Shown: positions 8,123 to 16,671 of the stretch, in pieces
How the letters are laid out: each line of letters starts with the position of its first letter
Position numbering within the stretch: position 1 is the stretch's first letter
Assembly (NCBI RefSeq): GCF_003432115.1
Contig: NZ_QWDC01000003.1
Coordinates: 806,001-870,000, forward strand
Source of the DNA: Mucilaginibacter conchicola
GTDB taxonomy: Bacteria > Bacteroidota > Bacteroidia > Sphingobacteriales > Sphingobacteriaceae
DNA length: 64,000 nucleotides
Direction of reading: 5' to 3'
The notes under the pieces: model-generated
Told to the model about the DNA's origin: nothing
Database searches by the model: none
The model's input: the letters and a program-made list of their open reading frames with translations, nothing else
Position numbers and translations under genes: made by a program

Positions 8123-9359
8123 TATCAATAACTGCTACGTCAGCTGCGAGCGCCTGTTCAACCCGGAACTTGAAGGCAAAGTGGTCGTCGTGCTATCCAA
8201 CAACGACGGCTGCGTGATCGCGCGCAGCAACGAGGCCAAAGCGGTCGGCATCAAAATGGCCGACGCCGAGTTCATGGTACGCAAACTCCTCCAGGAAAAT
8301 AAAGCCCGGATCTTCAGCAGCAATTATGCGCTTTATGCGGACATGAGCGCCAGGCTGATGAACAACCTCGCCCGCTATACCTATACGCTCATGGTTTACA
8401 GCATCGATGAAGCCTTCCTGGCGCTAAGCGAGATCCACAGCCTGGACCCAGACCAGCACGCCAGAACGATCAGCGAAAACGTCATGAAACATACCGGGCT
8501 GCCAATCACCGTCGGGATCGGCCCGACCATGGCCCTGGCCAAACTGGCCAACAAAGCCGCCAAAAAACAAAAGCTTGCTTATTTCGTGCTGGATACCGAA
8601 AGCAAAATTGAAAACACCATCAGGAATTTTCCGATAGAGGATGTCTGGGGTATCGGGCATGCCTATTACGATAAACTCAAAGCATACGGTATAAAAACCG
8701 CCCATGACTTCCGGGAACTCAAAGCCGACTTCGTCCGCCAGGAGATGACCGTACAGGGCTGGCGCCTTCACCAGGAACTCTGGGGTAAGCCCTGCAATGT
8801 GATCAAAGACGTTGCCGACCGCTCCAAGGGCATCGAAAGCAGCCAGAGTTTTAACAGCTACCAGACGGAATTGGCGCCGATCGAAGAAGCCATCGCCATG
8901 CATGCCGCGACCGTTGCCCTCAAGCTCCGCCAGCAAAAAAGCATGTCCATGCAGCTGACCATTTATTTGCGTACCAATAAACACAATGTTAAACACGACC
9001 AGCATTATCCCAGCCTGACGGTAAAAGTATCATTCGCCGCCAACAGTACGCACCAATTGACGCTCGTCGCCGTACAGGCAGCAAGAGCCATCTTCCAGCC
9101 GGGTTACCATTACCTTAAAGCAGGCGTTCGGGCGACCGGGATCATCCCGGAAGGGGAAGTGCAGTTCAATTTGTTTAACACTTATGAGCACAGCCGCGAG
9201 CAAAAACTCTCGGAACTGATGGACGGGCTGAACAGCCGTTACGGCAGGGGGACCCTCAGGTTAGCCGCGGACAGTTTCGAGCGCAAGTGGGCGATGAAGC
9301 AGGAGTTCCTCAGCAAGCAGTACACCACGGACTGGAAACATATCGTAACGACCAGTTAA
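8106..9359 (+). CDS. umuC: Y-family DNA polymerase V subunit, UmuC-like
   Basis: A 417-residue translesion polymerase. The palm motif VDINNCYVSCE carries the first metal-binding Asp (D6), and YSIDEAF holds the second acidic pair (D101, E102). GVGIGPTMALAKLANKAAKK-like sequence follows, then a helix-hairpin-helix region (FPIEDVWGIGHAYYDKL) and the little-finger domain. C-terminal residues QFNLF near 358-362 resemble a beta-clamp binding motif. The start is GTG at 8106, chosen because MYAHVDINN matches the family N terminus. It overlaps the umuD-like gene and is followed after 6 bases by a hypothetical gene, so the three likely form an operon induced by DNA damage. Confidence 0.93.
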   Translation: MYAHVDINNCYVSCERLFNPELEGKVVVVLSNNDGCVIARSNEAKAVGIKMADAEFMVRKLLQENKARIFSSNYALYADMSARLMNNLARYTYTLMVYSIDEAFLALSEIHSLDPDQHARTISENVMKHTGLPITVGIGPTMALAKLANKAAKKQKLAYFVLDTESKIENTIRNFPIEDVWGIGHAYYDKLKAYGIKTAHDFRELKADFVRQEMTVQGWRLHQELWGKPCNVIKDVADRSKGIESSQSFNSYQTELAPIEEAIAMHAATVALKLRQQKSMSMQLTIYLRTNKHNVKHDQHYPSLTVKVSFAANSTHQLTLVAVQAARAIFQPGYHYLKAGVRATGIIPEGEVQFNLFNTYEHSREQKLSELMDGLNSRYGRGTLRLAADSFERKWAMKQEFLSKQYTTDWKHIVTTS

Positions 9360-9365
9360 ACCATC

Positions 9366-9797
9366 ATGAGCCAGTATTCGACGGTCAGAACATACGCATT
9401 GTTAAAGCAGGCACTGATGGACTGGGTGTGGAACAATCCCAGGCTGCTTCACCAGATCACGCGGCGTAACCTGGAATATCTTTTCGAATTTGACCCGCAG
9501 CGCGGCCTGTCGGTCGATTTGCGCCGCTTCGAGCCCGCCTACTATAAAGCCGTATTCTACCCGCCCGCAGAAAAGAAAATGCATATCGATGAGTTCGTAC
9601 GCAAATGCTGTATCGTGATCCGAAGCAACCTCGGCAAAGCAGGCAAACCGGAGCTGAATCTCACGATCACCGTCCGGCACATGATCTCCGAGGTCAGCCA
9701 CTGGCATACCTTTTATCTCGATCCCGCGCAGGATCCAGGCAAACCGGTGACGCTCGTTAGGAAAGAAACGGACTGGCATTACCGCTTTGAACCCTGA
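9366..9797 (+). CDS. hypothetical protein in the umuDC-like operon
   Basis: A 143-residue soluble protein starting MSQYSTVRTYALLKQ, six bases after the polymerase stop. It has an N-terminal helical part and a beta-rich centre (KPELNLTITVRHMISEVSHWHTFYL). I do not recognise a family. Its place directly after umuC suggests a role in, or regulation by, the damage response, but that is inference from position only. Confidence 0.65.
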   Translation: MSQYSTVRTYALLKQALMDWVWNNPRLLHQITRRNLEYLFEFDPQRGLSVDLRRFEPAYYKAVFYPPAEKKMHIDEFVRKCCIVIRSNLGKAGKPELNLTITVRHMISEVSHWHTFYLDPAQDPGKPVTLVRKETDWHYRFEP

Positions 9798-9866
9798 AGC
9801 CAGCGGCCGCCGGTAAAATAACAAACCGTTGTCTGATGAAAACAAAGGGCCGGAATATCCGTAAAT

Positions 9867-11159
9867 ATGACAATGAGAATCCGCCTGATGATATGTGTGC
9901 TTTTGTTCATGCTTGCCTCTGCCTGCAGAGGCAATGACGGTGCGCCTGCGGACACCGCCCGCGCCGGACTGCACCGCAGGCTCAGCGATTCAGCCGAGCG
10001 GTTCGCCGGGCAACACGATACCGCCAAAGCGATCGCGTACCATAAGCGTGCGCTGAAGCATGCCCGCCGGCACCTGCTGGCAGAACATGAAGCCCGCTCG
10101 CTGATCCGCATCGCCGTGCTGCTGAAAGAGCAGGACAGCAGCGAAAGTCTCACTTATCTTGACAGCGCCCTGCGCATCGCCAGGCAGCTTGACCGTGCCG
10201 ACCTGCTGGCGGACATCATGAAGGCGAGCAGCGCGGTTTATAAGCAACGCAGAAATTACCAGGAAGCACTTTCCGCCCTGGAAGCCCATCAGCAGCTGCT
10301 GAACAAATTATTCGAAAACAATAAACGCAAAGATCAGGCCCGGCTGCTTGCCGAAGAAAGGCGTAAACGGGAACTGCTTTTGTTCATTTTTATCAGCGTG
10401 TCACTTGCCTTGCTCACCCTGACCTTCGGTATGTATTACCGCAGGCTCAGGCGACTGAACAAAGCCCTGCTCAAATCGAACCGGATCAAGGATACCCTTT
10501 TCTCCATTATCGGGCATGACCTGCGCGGCCCCGCGGGAAATATCATGCAGGCCCTGGACATGCTGGGGACCGGCCTGCTGGATGCGTCCGAAGAAAAAGA
10601 AGTGACCGGCCTGCTCAGGGAACAAAGCCGCTCTTTTAACGAGACGCTCAATACCCTGCTCAACTGGTCGACCGCCCAGTTAAAAGGCGCCCGGCCCCAG
10701 GTCGCCTTCGTTAACGCGATGAGCGCTATCCAGCGCTCGCTTGACCTGCTCAGGGCACAGGCCGCCGCCAAGAACATTGAGATCAGCGCAACGGCAGAAA
10801 ATCCGCTTGCCGTGCTGGCAGACACCGATCAGCTCGATTTTGTTGTCCGCAACCTGATCAGCAACGCTATTAAGTTCTCTTATCCCGGCGGAAAGATACA
10901 GATCCGCACAGAAAAGAAAGACCATACCGGTCTGATCGCCGTTCATGATGAGGGTAAGGGTATCCCCGCGGAGAAACAGGCCGAACTTTTCTCAGAGGGG
11001 CAACTCAGCAGCACCTATGGCACGAAAGGCGAGAAGGGTACAGGGCTCGGCCTGATGCTTTCCTGGGATTTCATCCGCGCCAATCACGGGCGGATCTGGT
11101 GCGAGAGCAGGGAAGGGGACGGCACAACCTTCTTTATCAGCCTGCCGCTGGCCATATGA
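9867..11159 (+). CDS. membrane sensor histidine kinase with TPR-like N-terminal region
   Basis: A 430-residue kinase. The N terminus looks like a lipoprotein signal peptide with the lipobox LASAC (Cys20). Residues 35-150 form helical repeats (AKAIAYHKRALKHARRHL, ESLTYLDSALRIARQL) like the tetratricopeptide sensors common in Bacteroidota kinases. One membrane helix (about 170-190) leads to a HisKA domain with His217 in SIIGHDLRGPAGNI, and an ATPase domain with NLISNAIKFSYPGG, DEGKGI and GTGLGLMLSWDF. It has no receiver. Outer part senses in the periplasm, kinase faces the cytoplasm. In-frame ATGs at 9867 and 9873 are both possible. Confidence 0.88.
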   Translation: MTMRIRLMICVLLFMLASACRGNDGAPADTARAGLHRRLSDSAERFAGQHDTAKAIAYHKRALKHARRHLLAEHEARSLIRIAVLLKEQDSSESLTYLDSALRIARQLDRADLLADIMKASSAVYKQRRNYQEALSALEAHQQLLNKLFENNKRKDQARLLAEERRKRELLLFIFISVSLALLTLTFGMYYRRLRRLNKALLKSNRIKDTLFSIIGHDLRGPAGNIMQALDMLGTGLLDASEEKEVTGLLREQSRSFNETLNTLLNWSTAQLKGARPQVAFVNAMSAIQRSLDLLRAQAAAKNIEISATAENPLAVLADTDQLDFVVRNLISNAIKFSYPGGKIQIRTEKKDHTGLIAVHDEGKGIPAEKQAELFSEGQLSSTYGTKGEKGTGLGLMLSWDFIRANHGRIWCESREGDGTTFFISLPLAI

Positions 11160-11300
11160 GAAAACAGCCTGCAGCCGGGCAAAGCCCTTGCCGAAATTTT
11201 TTCTGCTGATGTACAGCGCATTGCCGGCAAGTGCGGGCAAGCCCGAGCTTTTTGGTCAAACCATCAGCCCAGGACCGCGTCTTATCAAAAGAGATACGAT

Positions 11301-11792
11301 ATGCTACGAAAACTTTCATTAGCCTTATGCACGGCCGTTATCCTGTCTGCCGGCTGCCACAGTAAAAAACAGGTTGTTCCGGATGATGCATACGCATACA
11401 TCCGGGAAGCGCAGCAATTGCGTGTCCGCCTCGTGCCGGGAGCGGCGTCACCAAATGGAAAAAATACATTGGTTTCCTTTACCGTCACCAATCCTACCAA
11501 TAAAGCGCTTCGTTTTTGCAAGTGGGAGACCCCATTTGAACCGCGCACGGGCAAATATTTTGAAGTAACAGACGCAAACGGAAATGAAGCAGCCTTTCAG
11601 GGCGCTATGGCCAGAAGGATAATGCCCCCGCCGGCATCCGCCTATATTACCGTACCCGCACACAACAGCGTAAAAACAGTGACCGACCTGGCGGATAGCT
11701 ACAGGCTGACAGCACGCTCTTATGTAATCCGTTATACGGGCAGTGGCGTAAGCGGCTTACGCCCGGGCAATAAGATCAGTATTCGGTTGTAA
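11301..11792 (+). CDS. lipoprotein resembling the N-terminal domain of M35 peptidases
   Basis: A 163-residue lipoprotein: signal peptide with lipobox LSAGC (Cys19), then a beta-sandwich-like domain. The pattern VSFTVTNPTNKALRFCKWETPFEP, YFEVTDANGNEAAFQGAMARR, and YITVPAHNSVKTVTDLADSY resembles the N-terminal region of deuterolysin-like M35 peptidases. The catalytic zinc domain that normally follows (HExxH) is absent, as the gene ends after about 140 residues of mature protein. It is probably anchored in the outer membrane or periplasm and may bind or inhibit rather than cleave. It stands alone, 140 bases after the kinase. Confidence 0.65.
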   Translation: MLRKLSLALCTAVILSAGCHSKKQVVPDDAYAYIREAQQLRVRLVPGAASPNGKNTLVSFTVTNPTNKALRFCKWETPFEPRTGKYFEVTDANGNEAAFQGAMARRIMPPPASAYITVPAHNSVKTVTDLADSYRLTARSYVIRYTGSGVSGLRPGNKISIRL

Positions 11793-11902
11793 CGAACAAC
11801 AAACTTGTTATTGCTCCTTGAAAACCGCAGATCCCATTACAGTCCGGTTGCTAGAAGCGTGTCAATCATAAGTATATTTTTAATTAATATTTTTTCTTAT
11901 TT

Positions 11903-11917
11903 ACTAAAATTATTAGT
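11903..11917. promoter_or_regulatory. palindromic operator candidate, first half-site pair of the SRAP promoter
   Basis: ACTAA-AATTA-TTAGT is an inverted repeat with perfect 5-base arms and the same CTAA-N5-TTAG spacing as the site before the umuD-like gene. It overlaps the minus-7 element at 11914-11921. Confidence 0.5.
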
Positions 11918-11921
11918 TTTG
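11914..11921 (+). promoter_or_regulatory. candidate minus-7 promoter element (TAGTTTTG)
   Basis: TAGTTTTG fits TAnnTTTG and lies only 20 bases before the ATG of the SRAP gene, implying a very short leader. It is flanked and overlapped by the two CTAA-N5-TTAG palindromes. Confidence 0.4.
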
Positions 11922-11925
11922 TATT

Positions 11926-11938
11926 CTAATATTTTTAG
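11926..11938. promoter_or_regulatory. palindromic operator candidate, second site of the SRAP promoter
   Basis: CTAATATTTTTAG is the exact reverse complement of the core CTAAAAATATTAG found upstream of the umuD-like gene (7619-7631). It lies across the expected transcription start, 3 bases before the ATG. Confidence 0.55.
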
Positions 11939-11941
11939 TAT

Positions 11942-12553
11942 ATGTGCGGACACGTAGAAATAGGCGAACAAAAAGATATTCAGATCATCAAGCGCGACGG
12001 CGGCAGCTACAGCGCCAAAAGCAATTCAGCCGGCAATCCCGGTTCTATGATGCCGGTCGTTACCGATGCCAACCCGGAGAAGGTCCAGCAGTTCCGCTGG
12101 GGCCTGCTGTCCATCGATGATGATAAGATCCATAGTAAGAACAAGCATGCGCGCGTCGAATCCCTGCACCTGGTTTCCACCTGGAGCAGCCTGGTCGGCC
12201 GTAAGCACTGCGTGGTACGCATACAAGCTTTTTTTGAGTACAACCGTGAGAGACAGATCACTTATAAGATCGAAAGGCGCGACGGGCAGCCCTTCTATAT
12301 TGCTTGTCTCTGGGATATCTGGATGGATATCAAAAGCTCCATGCTGCTACCGACCTTTGTCATGATCACCGTACCGCCGAACGCCGCTATCAGCACGATC
12401 CATGACCGTATGCCTGCCATTCTCGAACGAAGCGACGTCAAGACCTGGATCAACAGCGGCCTGAGCGGGGAAGAGCGTGTCCGCCAGCTGAGGACCAGGC
12501 CATGCGCGCCGGAGAACCTGAAGATCTCCGTTCACAAAGATCACAAGAATTGA
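11942..12553 (+). CDS. SRAP-family (YedK/HMCES-like) abasic-site protein
   Basis: A 203-residue SRAP protein. Members keep Cys2 after Met removal and crosslink it to abasic sites in single-stranded DNA. Here Cys2 is present (MCGHVE), followed by QQFRWGLLS (the family's WGLIP), HARVESL at 69-75 in place of NARxE, AFFEY with the active Glu at 99, and HDRMPAIL with His154. The Asn of NARxE is replaced by His, which is unusual. The ATG is fixed by the need for Cys2. The promoter shares its palindrome with the umuD-like gene, so it probably belongs to the same damage regulon. Confidence 0.85.
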   Translation: MCGHVEIGEQKDIQIIKRDGGSYSAKSNSAGNPGSMMPVVTDANPEKVQQFRWGLLSIDDDKIHSKNKHARVESLHLVSTWSSLVGRKHCVVRIQAFFEYNRERQITYKIERRDGQPFYIACLWDIWMDIKSSMLLPTFVMITVPPNAAISTIHDRMPAILERSDVKTWINSGLSGEERVRQLRTRPCAPENLKISVHKDHKN

Positions 12554-12603
12554 CCTGCCGGGGCCTCCCGCTGCGGCAGAGGAAGAAATGCATAACCAAA
12601 TAA

Positions 12604-12630
12604 AAAGCCCGGGCAATCGTCCGGGCTCTC
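12604..12630 (-). terminator. rho-independent terminator candidate
   Basis: AGCCCGG and CCGGGCT arms enclose a short loop; read leftward the stem is followed by TTTTTA, so it would end transcripts from the 12805-13125 gene. It lies close to the end of the SRAP gene too. Confidence 0.5.
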
Positions 12631-12804
12631 GTTTCATAGGTAGAATTTATATAGATCAGGCGATAATGCCTGCATGTTGCACAATAAGGGACTTGATAAC
12701 CGACAGCATGGGCCTGCGGCGCAAAAATATCGTTTTTACTACACAAGTGTCTTTTTTTACATCCGCTTTAGCGGGTTCCGGGTTAAGGTAAACAATTTTC
12801 ATGA

Positions 12805-13125
12805 TCAGGATGCTTTAGCGATCTGCAGTTCACGGGACCTTTTCAGGGGCGCAAGAGGCAGGGTTTTCTTATTCGAATCGATCTCCAGGTACTTTGCCTT
12901 TAATTTGCTGAGTAATTCAAAGCTGAAGGCGTCCTGGAGCGGCAAATGCCACATGCAGACCGTTTTGCTGTGCAAAGCCAGCCTATCAGCCGGCACCCGG
13001 CGGTTTTCGTGGTTGATATGCGTTAGGCCGGTCACTTCATCCGTATCGAAGATGACGAAGGTGTCGATCAGCCTTCCCGCGTCATCAGTATAAATTACGG
13101 AAGCATTGGCATTAAAGTTTTTCAT
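12805..13125 (-). CDS. hypothetical protein
   Basis: Using the ATG at 13125 gives about 106 residues (MKNFNANASV); starts at 13128 and 13137 are also in frame. It begins as a beta-rich segment (ASVIYTDDAGRLIDTFVIFDTDEVTGLTHINHENRRV) and ends in a basic helical part (LLSKLKAKYLEID, KRSRELQIAK). I recognise no family. It is monocistronic, with a terminator candidate downstream at 12604-12630. Confidence 0.6.
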   Translation of the reverse strand: MKNFNANASVIYTDDAGRLIDTFVIFDTDEVTGLTHINHENRRVPADRLALHSKTVCMWHLPLQDAFSFELLSKLKAKYLEIDSNKKTLPLAPLKRSRELQIAKAS

Positions 13126-13201
13126 CATTCTAAACATTGCGAATAGCGTGCCAGTAATGACGATTCAAAATAAAAAAGGTCCGCTCCATAAGAAAACTAC
13201 C

Positions 13202-14323
13202 TCATTTAACCGTTGTTGGTTCCTCTGCCACCTTTTTCTTTTTGCGGAAGGCAGGGAACTTCATCGGACTGTGCTGCGGGCGTTCATCCCCCAACAATAC
13301 GCCCCATTGCCTGAACTGTTCCGAGCGGTCAAAGATGATCTTCAGCACGGCAATGATCGGCAGGGCAAGGAACATCGCTGAAATACCGCCCATTGTGCCC
13401 GCCAGGATCACCCCGACAATGGCTGCCAGCGCGTTGATCTTTACTTTCGACCCCACGATCCTTGGCATCAGGATATTATTGTCCAGGAACTGTACCACAG
13501 CGATAGCGCCCAGTACAATGAAGATAGGCGAGATTTCCTGCGAGGATGCCAGCGTGATCAGTACACCCAGTATATTGCCGATGAGCGCACCCAGATAGGG
13601 GATCAGGTTCAGGAAGGCGAAGATTACGCCGATCAGCAGGGCATGTTTGATGCCGAAAAGAAACAGGATCCCGCCGAGCAGTACCGTGATATAGCTGATC
13701 TGGATCAGCAGGCCGATGAGGTAACTCTTGATGATGCTCTCGCTTGCCCGCATACCTTCTTTGACCTTATGATGCTGCGCCTGATCAAACCACATGAACA
13801 CGAAGCGCATCAGCAGGTTCTTGTAGAGCAGGATAAGATAAATATAAATCGGTATCAGGCCGAAGAACAAAAGGATATTACCCACCGATCCGGCCATTAC
13901 GCTCAGTACAGCGCCTGCAGAATTGAGCAGTTTATTGCTTTGTTCGTCCAGGAACCTGAGCTGCTCGGCGGCTGAATAATTGAAACGGTCCGAGATCCAG
14001 CGGCTGAGCGCACCGAGATGTCGCGATACATTCTCTTTGATCTGCGGAAGGTCAGCGACCAGTGATCCGATCTGCGCAGAAAAGAACAAGACCACCAGGC
14101 CCAGGAAAATGAACAGCATCAGGATCGGCAGAAAGATCGCCAGCACTTCCGGCACTTTCAGCCTGCGGAAAAAGCGAAGCGCAGGAAGCAGCATCAGGCT
14201 GATAAAAAACGCCATGAGCAGCGGCATGATCAGGTTCTGCCCGATGACGAACAGCGTACCGGCAAGTGCCAGTCCCATCAGTTCGATCGAGCGTTTAACG
14301 GTTACAGGTAATTCTTTCAGCAT
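13202..14323 (-). CDS. AI-2E family (PerM/YdiK-like) transporter
   Basis: A 373-residue inner-membrane protein of the AI-2E exporter family. Hydrophobic segments lie at about 10-60 (two pairs), 145-170, 200-235, 240-275 and 300-335, the usual eight-helix layout. Family signs are the loop ending in LIGLLIQISYITVLLGG, the segment FAFLNLIPYLGALIG (the conserved NLIPYxG), and FLDNNILMPRIVGSKVKINALAAI. The tail is basic (RKKKKVAEEP). Family members are proposed exporters of small molecules; the substrate here is unknown. A receiver gene lies 84 bases upstream on the same strand. Confidence 0.9.
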   Translation of the reverse strand: MLKELPVTVKRSIELMGLALAGTLFVIGQNLIMPLLMAFFISLMLLPALRFFRRLKVPEVLAIFLPILMLFIFLGLVVLFFSAQIGSLVADLPQIKENVSRHLGALSRWISDRFNYSAAEQLRFLDEQSNKLLNSAGAVLSVMAGSVGNILLFFGLIPIYIYLILLYKNLLMRFVFMWFDQAQHHKVKEGMRASESIIKSYLIGLLIQISYITVLLGGILFLFGIKHALLIGVIFAFLNLIPYLGALIGNILGVLITLASSQEISPIFIVLGAIAVVQFLDNNILMPRIVGSKVKINALAAIVGVILAGTMGGISAMFLALPIIAVLKIIFDRSEQFRQWGVLLGDERPQHSPMKFPAFRKKKKVAEEPTTVK

Positions 14324-14407
14324 AGTAGTTTATTTAGCAGGGGTGCATTCTTTTAGCAAAAAGGTGTTTAATATCAGTGTGTCCGGCGCCGCGGTCAGGC
14401 CGGACGA

Positions 14408-14803
14408 TTAACGGCTAACGGCCAGCAGCGAAGACACCGCCGAGATAAGCTCATCGTTGTCAAAGGGCTTTTCAATGATCCGGTCCGCCCCGTAATCACC
14501 CAGCGAACCCAGCAGCTTTCCATAGCCTGAAAGGATAATGACCGGCAGATGCGCGGTATCCGTTCCGCGCTTAAGGGCGCTGCAATATTCGCCCCCGTTG
14601 ATCCCTTCCAGGATATAATCCGTAATGATCAGGTCAGGCCGGAGTTCACGCACCGTTGAAACGATATCATCCGCTTCGGCAAGCGCCGTGAACCGGTATC
14701 CGTTATTTTCAAAAAGCGTTCTCAGCAGTTCCGTTATATCTCCGTTGTCTTCGACGAGCAGTATATGTTTTGTTTCCATGTTTAATTCCCTGTTTCCGGC
14801 CAT
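14408..14803 (-). CDS. single-domain response regulator
   Basis: A 131-residue CheY-like receiver with no output domain. The acidic pocket is EDN (18-20), the phospho-acceptor is Asp62 in LIITDYILEGINGGEY, the conserved Ser is in VIILSGYG and the Lys in IIEKPFDNDELI. An ATG at 14779 (METKHILLVEDN) is nearer the receiver fold than the ATG at 14803, and either could be used. It probably relays phosphate from one of the window's kinases that lack receivers. It lies upstream of the AI-2E gene, and another receiver gene is just upstream of it. Confidence 0.85.
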   Translation of the reverse strand: MAGNRELNMETKHILLVEDNGDITELLRTLFENNGYRFTALAEADDIVSTVRELRPDLIITDYILEGINGGEYCSALKRGTDTAHLPVIILSGYGKLLGSLGDYGADRIIEKPFDNDELISAVSSLLAVSR

Positions 14804-14910
14804 TCAGGACGGAGGTGCGCGGGAAGTGCAATAACCGTGCTATAAACGGAAGCCGGGCATTAAAACCGTTCGCGACAGCAGGCCGGATCGCGCAAAAGCA
14901 CTGGCCCGGT

Positions 14911-15294
14911 TTAAGCGGCGTATCTTTTCACCTGACCGACCAGGTCAGCGATATCAAAGGGCTTGTTCAGGTAATTGTCCGCACGGCAGTTCTTTTCGTG
15001 CATCGTATGCCAGCCATGCGTGGCAGAAACGATCACCACCGGGATATTCATTGTTTCAGAAAGCCCCTTAAGATGCTTGCAGATATCTCTGCCGTCGGCA
15101 TCGCCGAGCATCACGTCCAGCAGGATCATATCCGGGTGCACCGACAGAACGGTTTCGATCACATGGCTGCCATTTCCAAGTTCAGCGACCTGGTAACCCT
15201 CATCCTGCAGGATGTAAGAAATGACCGAACGGATATCCTCGTCGTCATCTACGACCAGTATCGTTTTATTTTGTGTTGCCCTTTGCTGTTCCAT
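14911..15294 (-). CDS. single-domain response regulator
   Basis: A 127-residue CheY-like receiver. Acidic pocket DDDED (16-20), phospho-acceptor Asp60 in MILLDVMLGDADGRD, Thr/Ser switch in VVIVSATHG, and Lys in NYLNKPFDIADLVG. No output domain, so it acts by protein contact or as a phosphorelay step. It is codirectional with the receiver at 14408 but only moderately similar, suggesting separate duplicates. Confidence 0.87.
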   Translation of the reverse strand: MEQQRATQNKTILVVDDDEDIRSVISYILQDEGYQVAELGNGSHVIETVLSVHPDMILLDVMLGDADGRDICKHLKGLSETMNIPVVIVSATHGWHTMHEKNCRADNYLNKPFDIADLVGQVKRYAA

Positions 15295-15775
15295 GCATAC
15301 CGGAACTCAATCTGTATGCCAATGTTCCCGGCGCTTCAACGAAAAACAACGGCCCTTTCACCAGCCCGGTCCGCCGCAGCGGAAAAGATGCAGCAGCCGG
15401 CCCGCCCCCCGTCAGCAAAACGCCGCCCGCGCACACGCAGCGGCCTTTGGAAATTGAAGGCCGCATAAACGGATACCGGCATCGCAGGCATCCCGCAGGC
15501 GCTGTGGGAAGCCTGAGCAAAGCGCCTCAATGCCCGCCCGGCATGCACCGCTGCACCATTGCGCCCCCGTATCAGCGGAATAGTCCTTTACGGCAAAAAG
15601 CCGTGGACAGTGAATCCCGGGCGGAAAGAAATGGATCATCCGGGGGAACCTGCTTAAAAACACAGACAGTGTTGTACAGGCAATCATACAATGATTTGCT
15701 TTTTTTCGGCTGAAAAGCGGGTTAAAACGCAACGGCACCGCATTTGAATAAGCCCCGGAAAAAAATCATACCTCT
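15295..15775. other. GC-rich divergent intergenic region
   Basis: About 480 bases between a leftward receiver gene and the rightward DUF4397 gene. It is GC-rich and open in several frames, but none of these has a plausible protein composition. I see no RNA or repeat. Confidence 0.4.
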
Positions 15776-16465
15776 ATGAAATTAACATCAACACTTCGTA
15801 ACATTAAATTTTTGTCTTTTGCCTTCACGGCATCCGCTGCGGTCCTTTTCTCATCCTGTGATAAGAACAATGATCCTAACAGTACTTCCGGGCAAGCACA
15901 GGTACGGATCACCAACGCCGTGGAAGGTTCAGCTTCCCAGGAACTGTATCTCGACGGCAACAAGCTCAGCACGTCTGCGGTCGCTTACGGCAGCAGCTCG
16001 GATTACCTGCAAACCAATACCGGCGACCGCCAGGCGCAGTTCCGCAATGCGGGTTCCGCAGACGTCAATACGGCCTTCAGCGTCAAACTGGAGAACGGCA
16101 AACATTACAGCGTTTATTACGCGGGAAATGCATCCGCCAAAAGCTCCCTGGTGACCGAGGACGATATGAGCGCACCTTCTTCCGGTAAAGCAAAAGTACG
16201 CTTCGTACACCTGGCTGCCGCTGTCAGTAACAGCGTAGACTTTGGCCTGGGCGCAACGACTAAACTGTTTACCAATGTGGCCTACAAAGCAGCCTCTGTT
16301 TACAAAGAAGTAGAAGCTAGCAGCCATTTCTTTTTATACCTGGCTGGTTCCGCAGATGTAAAGCTGGATATGAATACCACGATACAGGCAGGTAAGATCT
16401 ACACCATTTACGTGTCGGGCTCGACTTTGGCTACCCTGAAATACCACGTGATCGCCGAAAATTAA
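15776..16465 (+). CDS. DUF4397 domain lipoprotein
   Basis: A 229-residue secreted lipoprotein. The signal peptide (LSFAFTASAAVLFSSC) ends with lipobox Cys near residue 23. Two repeats of the DUF4397 type follow: QVRITNAVEGSASQELYLDGNKL, then YSVYYAGNAS, and again KVRFVHLAAAVSNSVDFGLG, TIYVSGST. The family is common and abundant in Bacteroidota cell envelopes but its function is not known. The gene is monocistronic and ends with a strong terminator at 16518-16552. Confidence 0.85.
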   Translation: MKLTSTLRNIKFLSFAFTASAAVLFSSCDKNNDPNSTSGQAQVRITNAVEGSASQELYLDGNKLSTSAVAYGSSSDYLQTNTGDRQAQFRNAGSADVNTAFSVKLENGKHYSVYYAGNASAKSSLVTEDDMSAPSSGKAKVRFVHLAAAVSNSVDFGLGATTKLFTNVAYKAASVYKEVEASSHFFLYLAGSADVKLDMNTTIQAGKIYTIYVSGSTLATLKYHVIAEN

Positions 16466-16517
16466 TCAAGGCCGCCATTTCACAGATGGATCCCTGATTA
16501 CCCGATTGTCATACAGA

Positions 16518-16552
16518 AAGGCTTCCGTTCAGCGCGGAAGCCTTTTTGTTTA
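16518..16552 (+). terminator. rho-independent terminator after the DUF4397 gene
   Basis: AAAGGCTTCCG and CGGAAGCCTTT arms with a short loop, followed by TTG TTT. It lies about 55 bases after the DUF4397 stop. Confidence 0.75.
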
Positions 16553-16671
16553 CTATGAGCGGAAGTGCATGTACTACAGCTGCTAAAGGCGAAAGTTCCG
16601 GGGCGTTTCCGCCGGGGAGCTATTCTCAATGAATAAAAAATGGATATAAAGCCTGCGGCGCCGCAACCGCG

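Noticed and set aside
8424..9005. A long open frame on the minus strand
   Set aside because: It is antisense to the UmuC polymerase, which has all family motifs; codon bias of the sense gene opens the other strand.
15273..15713. GC-rich open frames in the gap before the DUF4397 gene
   Set aside because: Low-complexity composition rich in Pro and Arg, on several frames at once, typical of non-coding GC-rich DNA.
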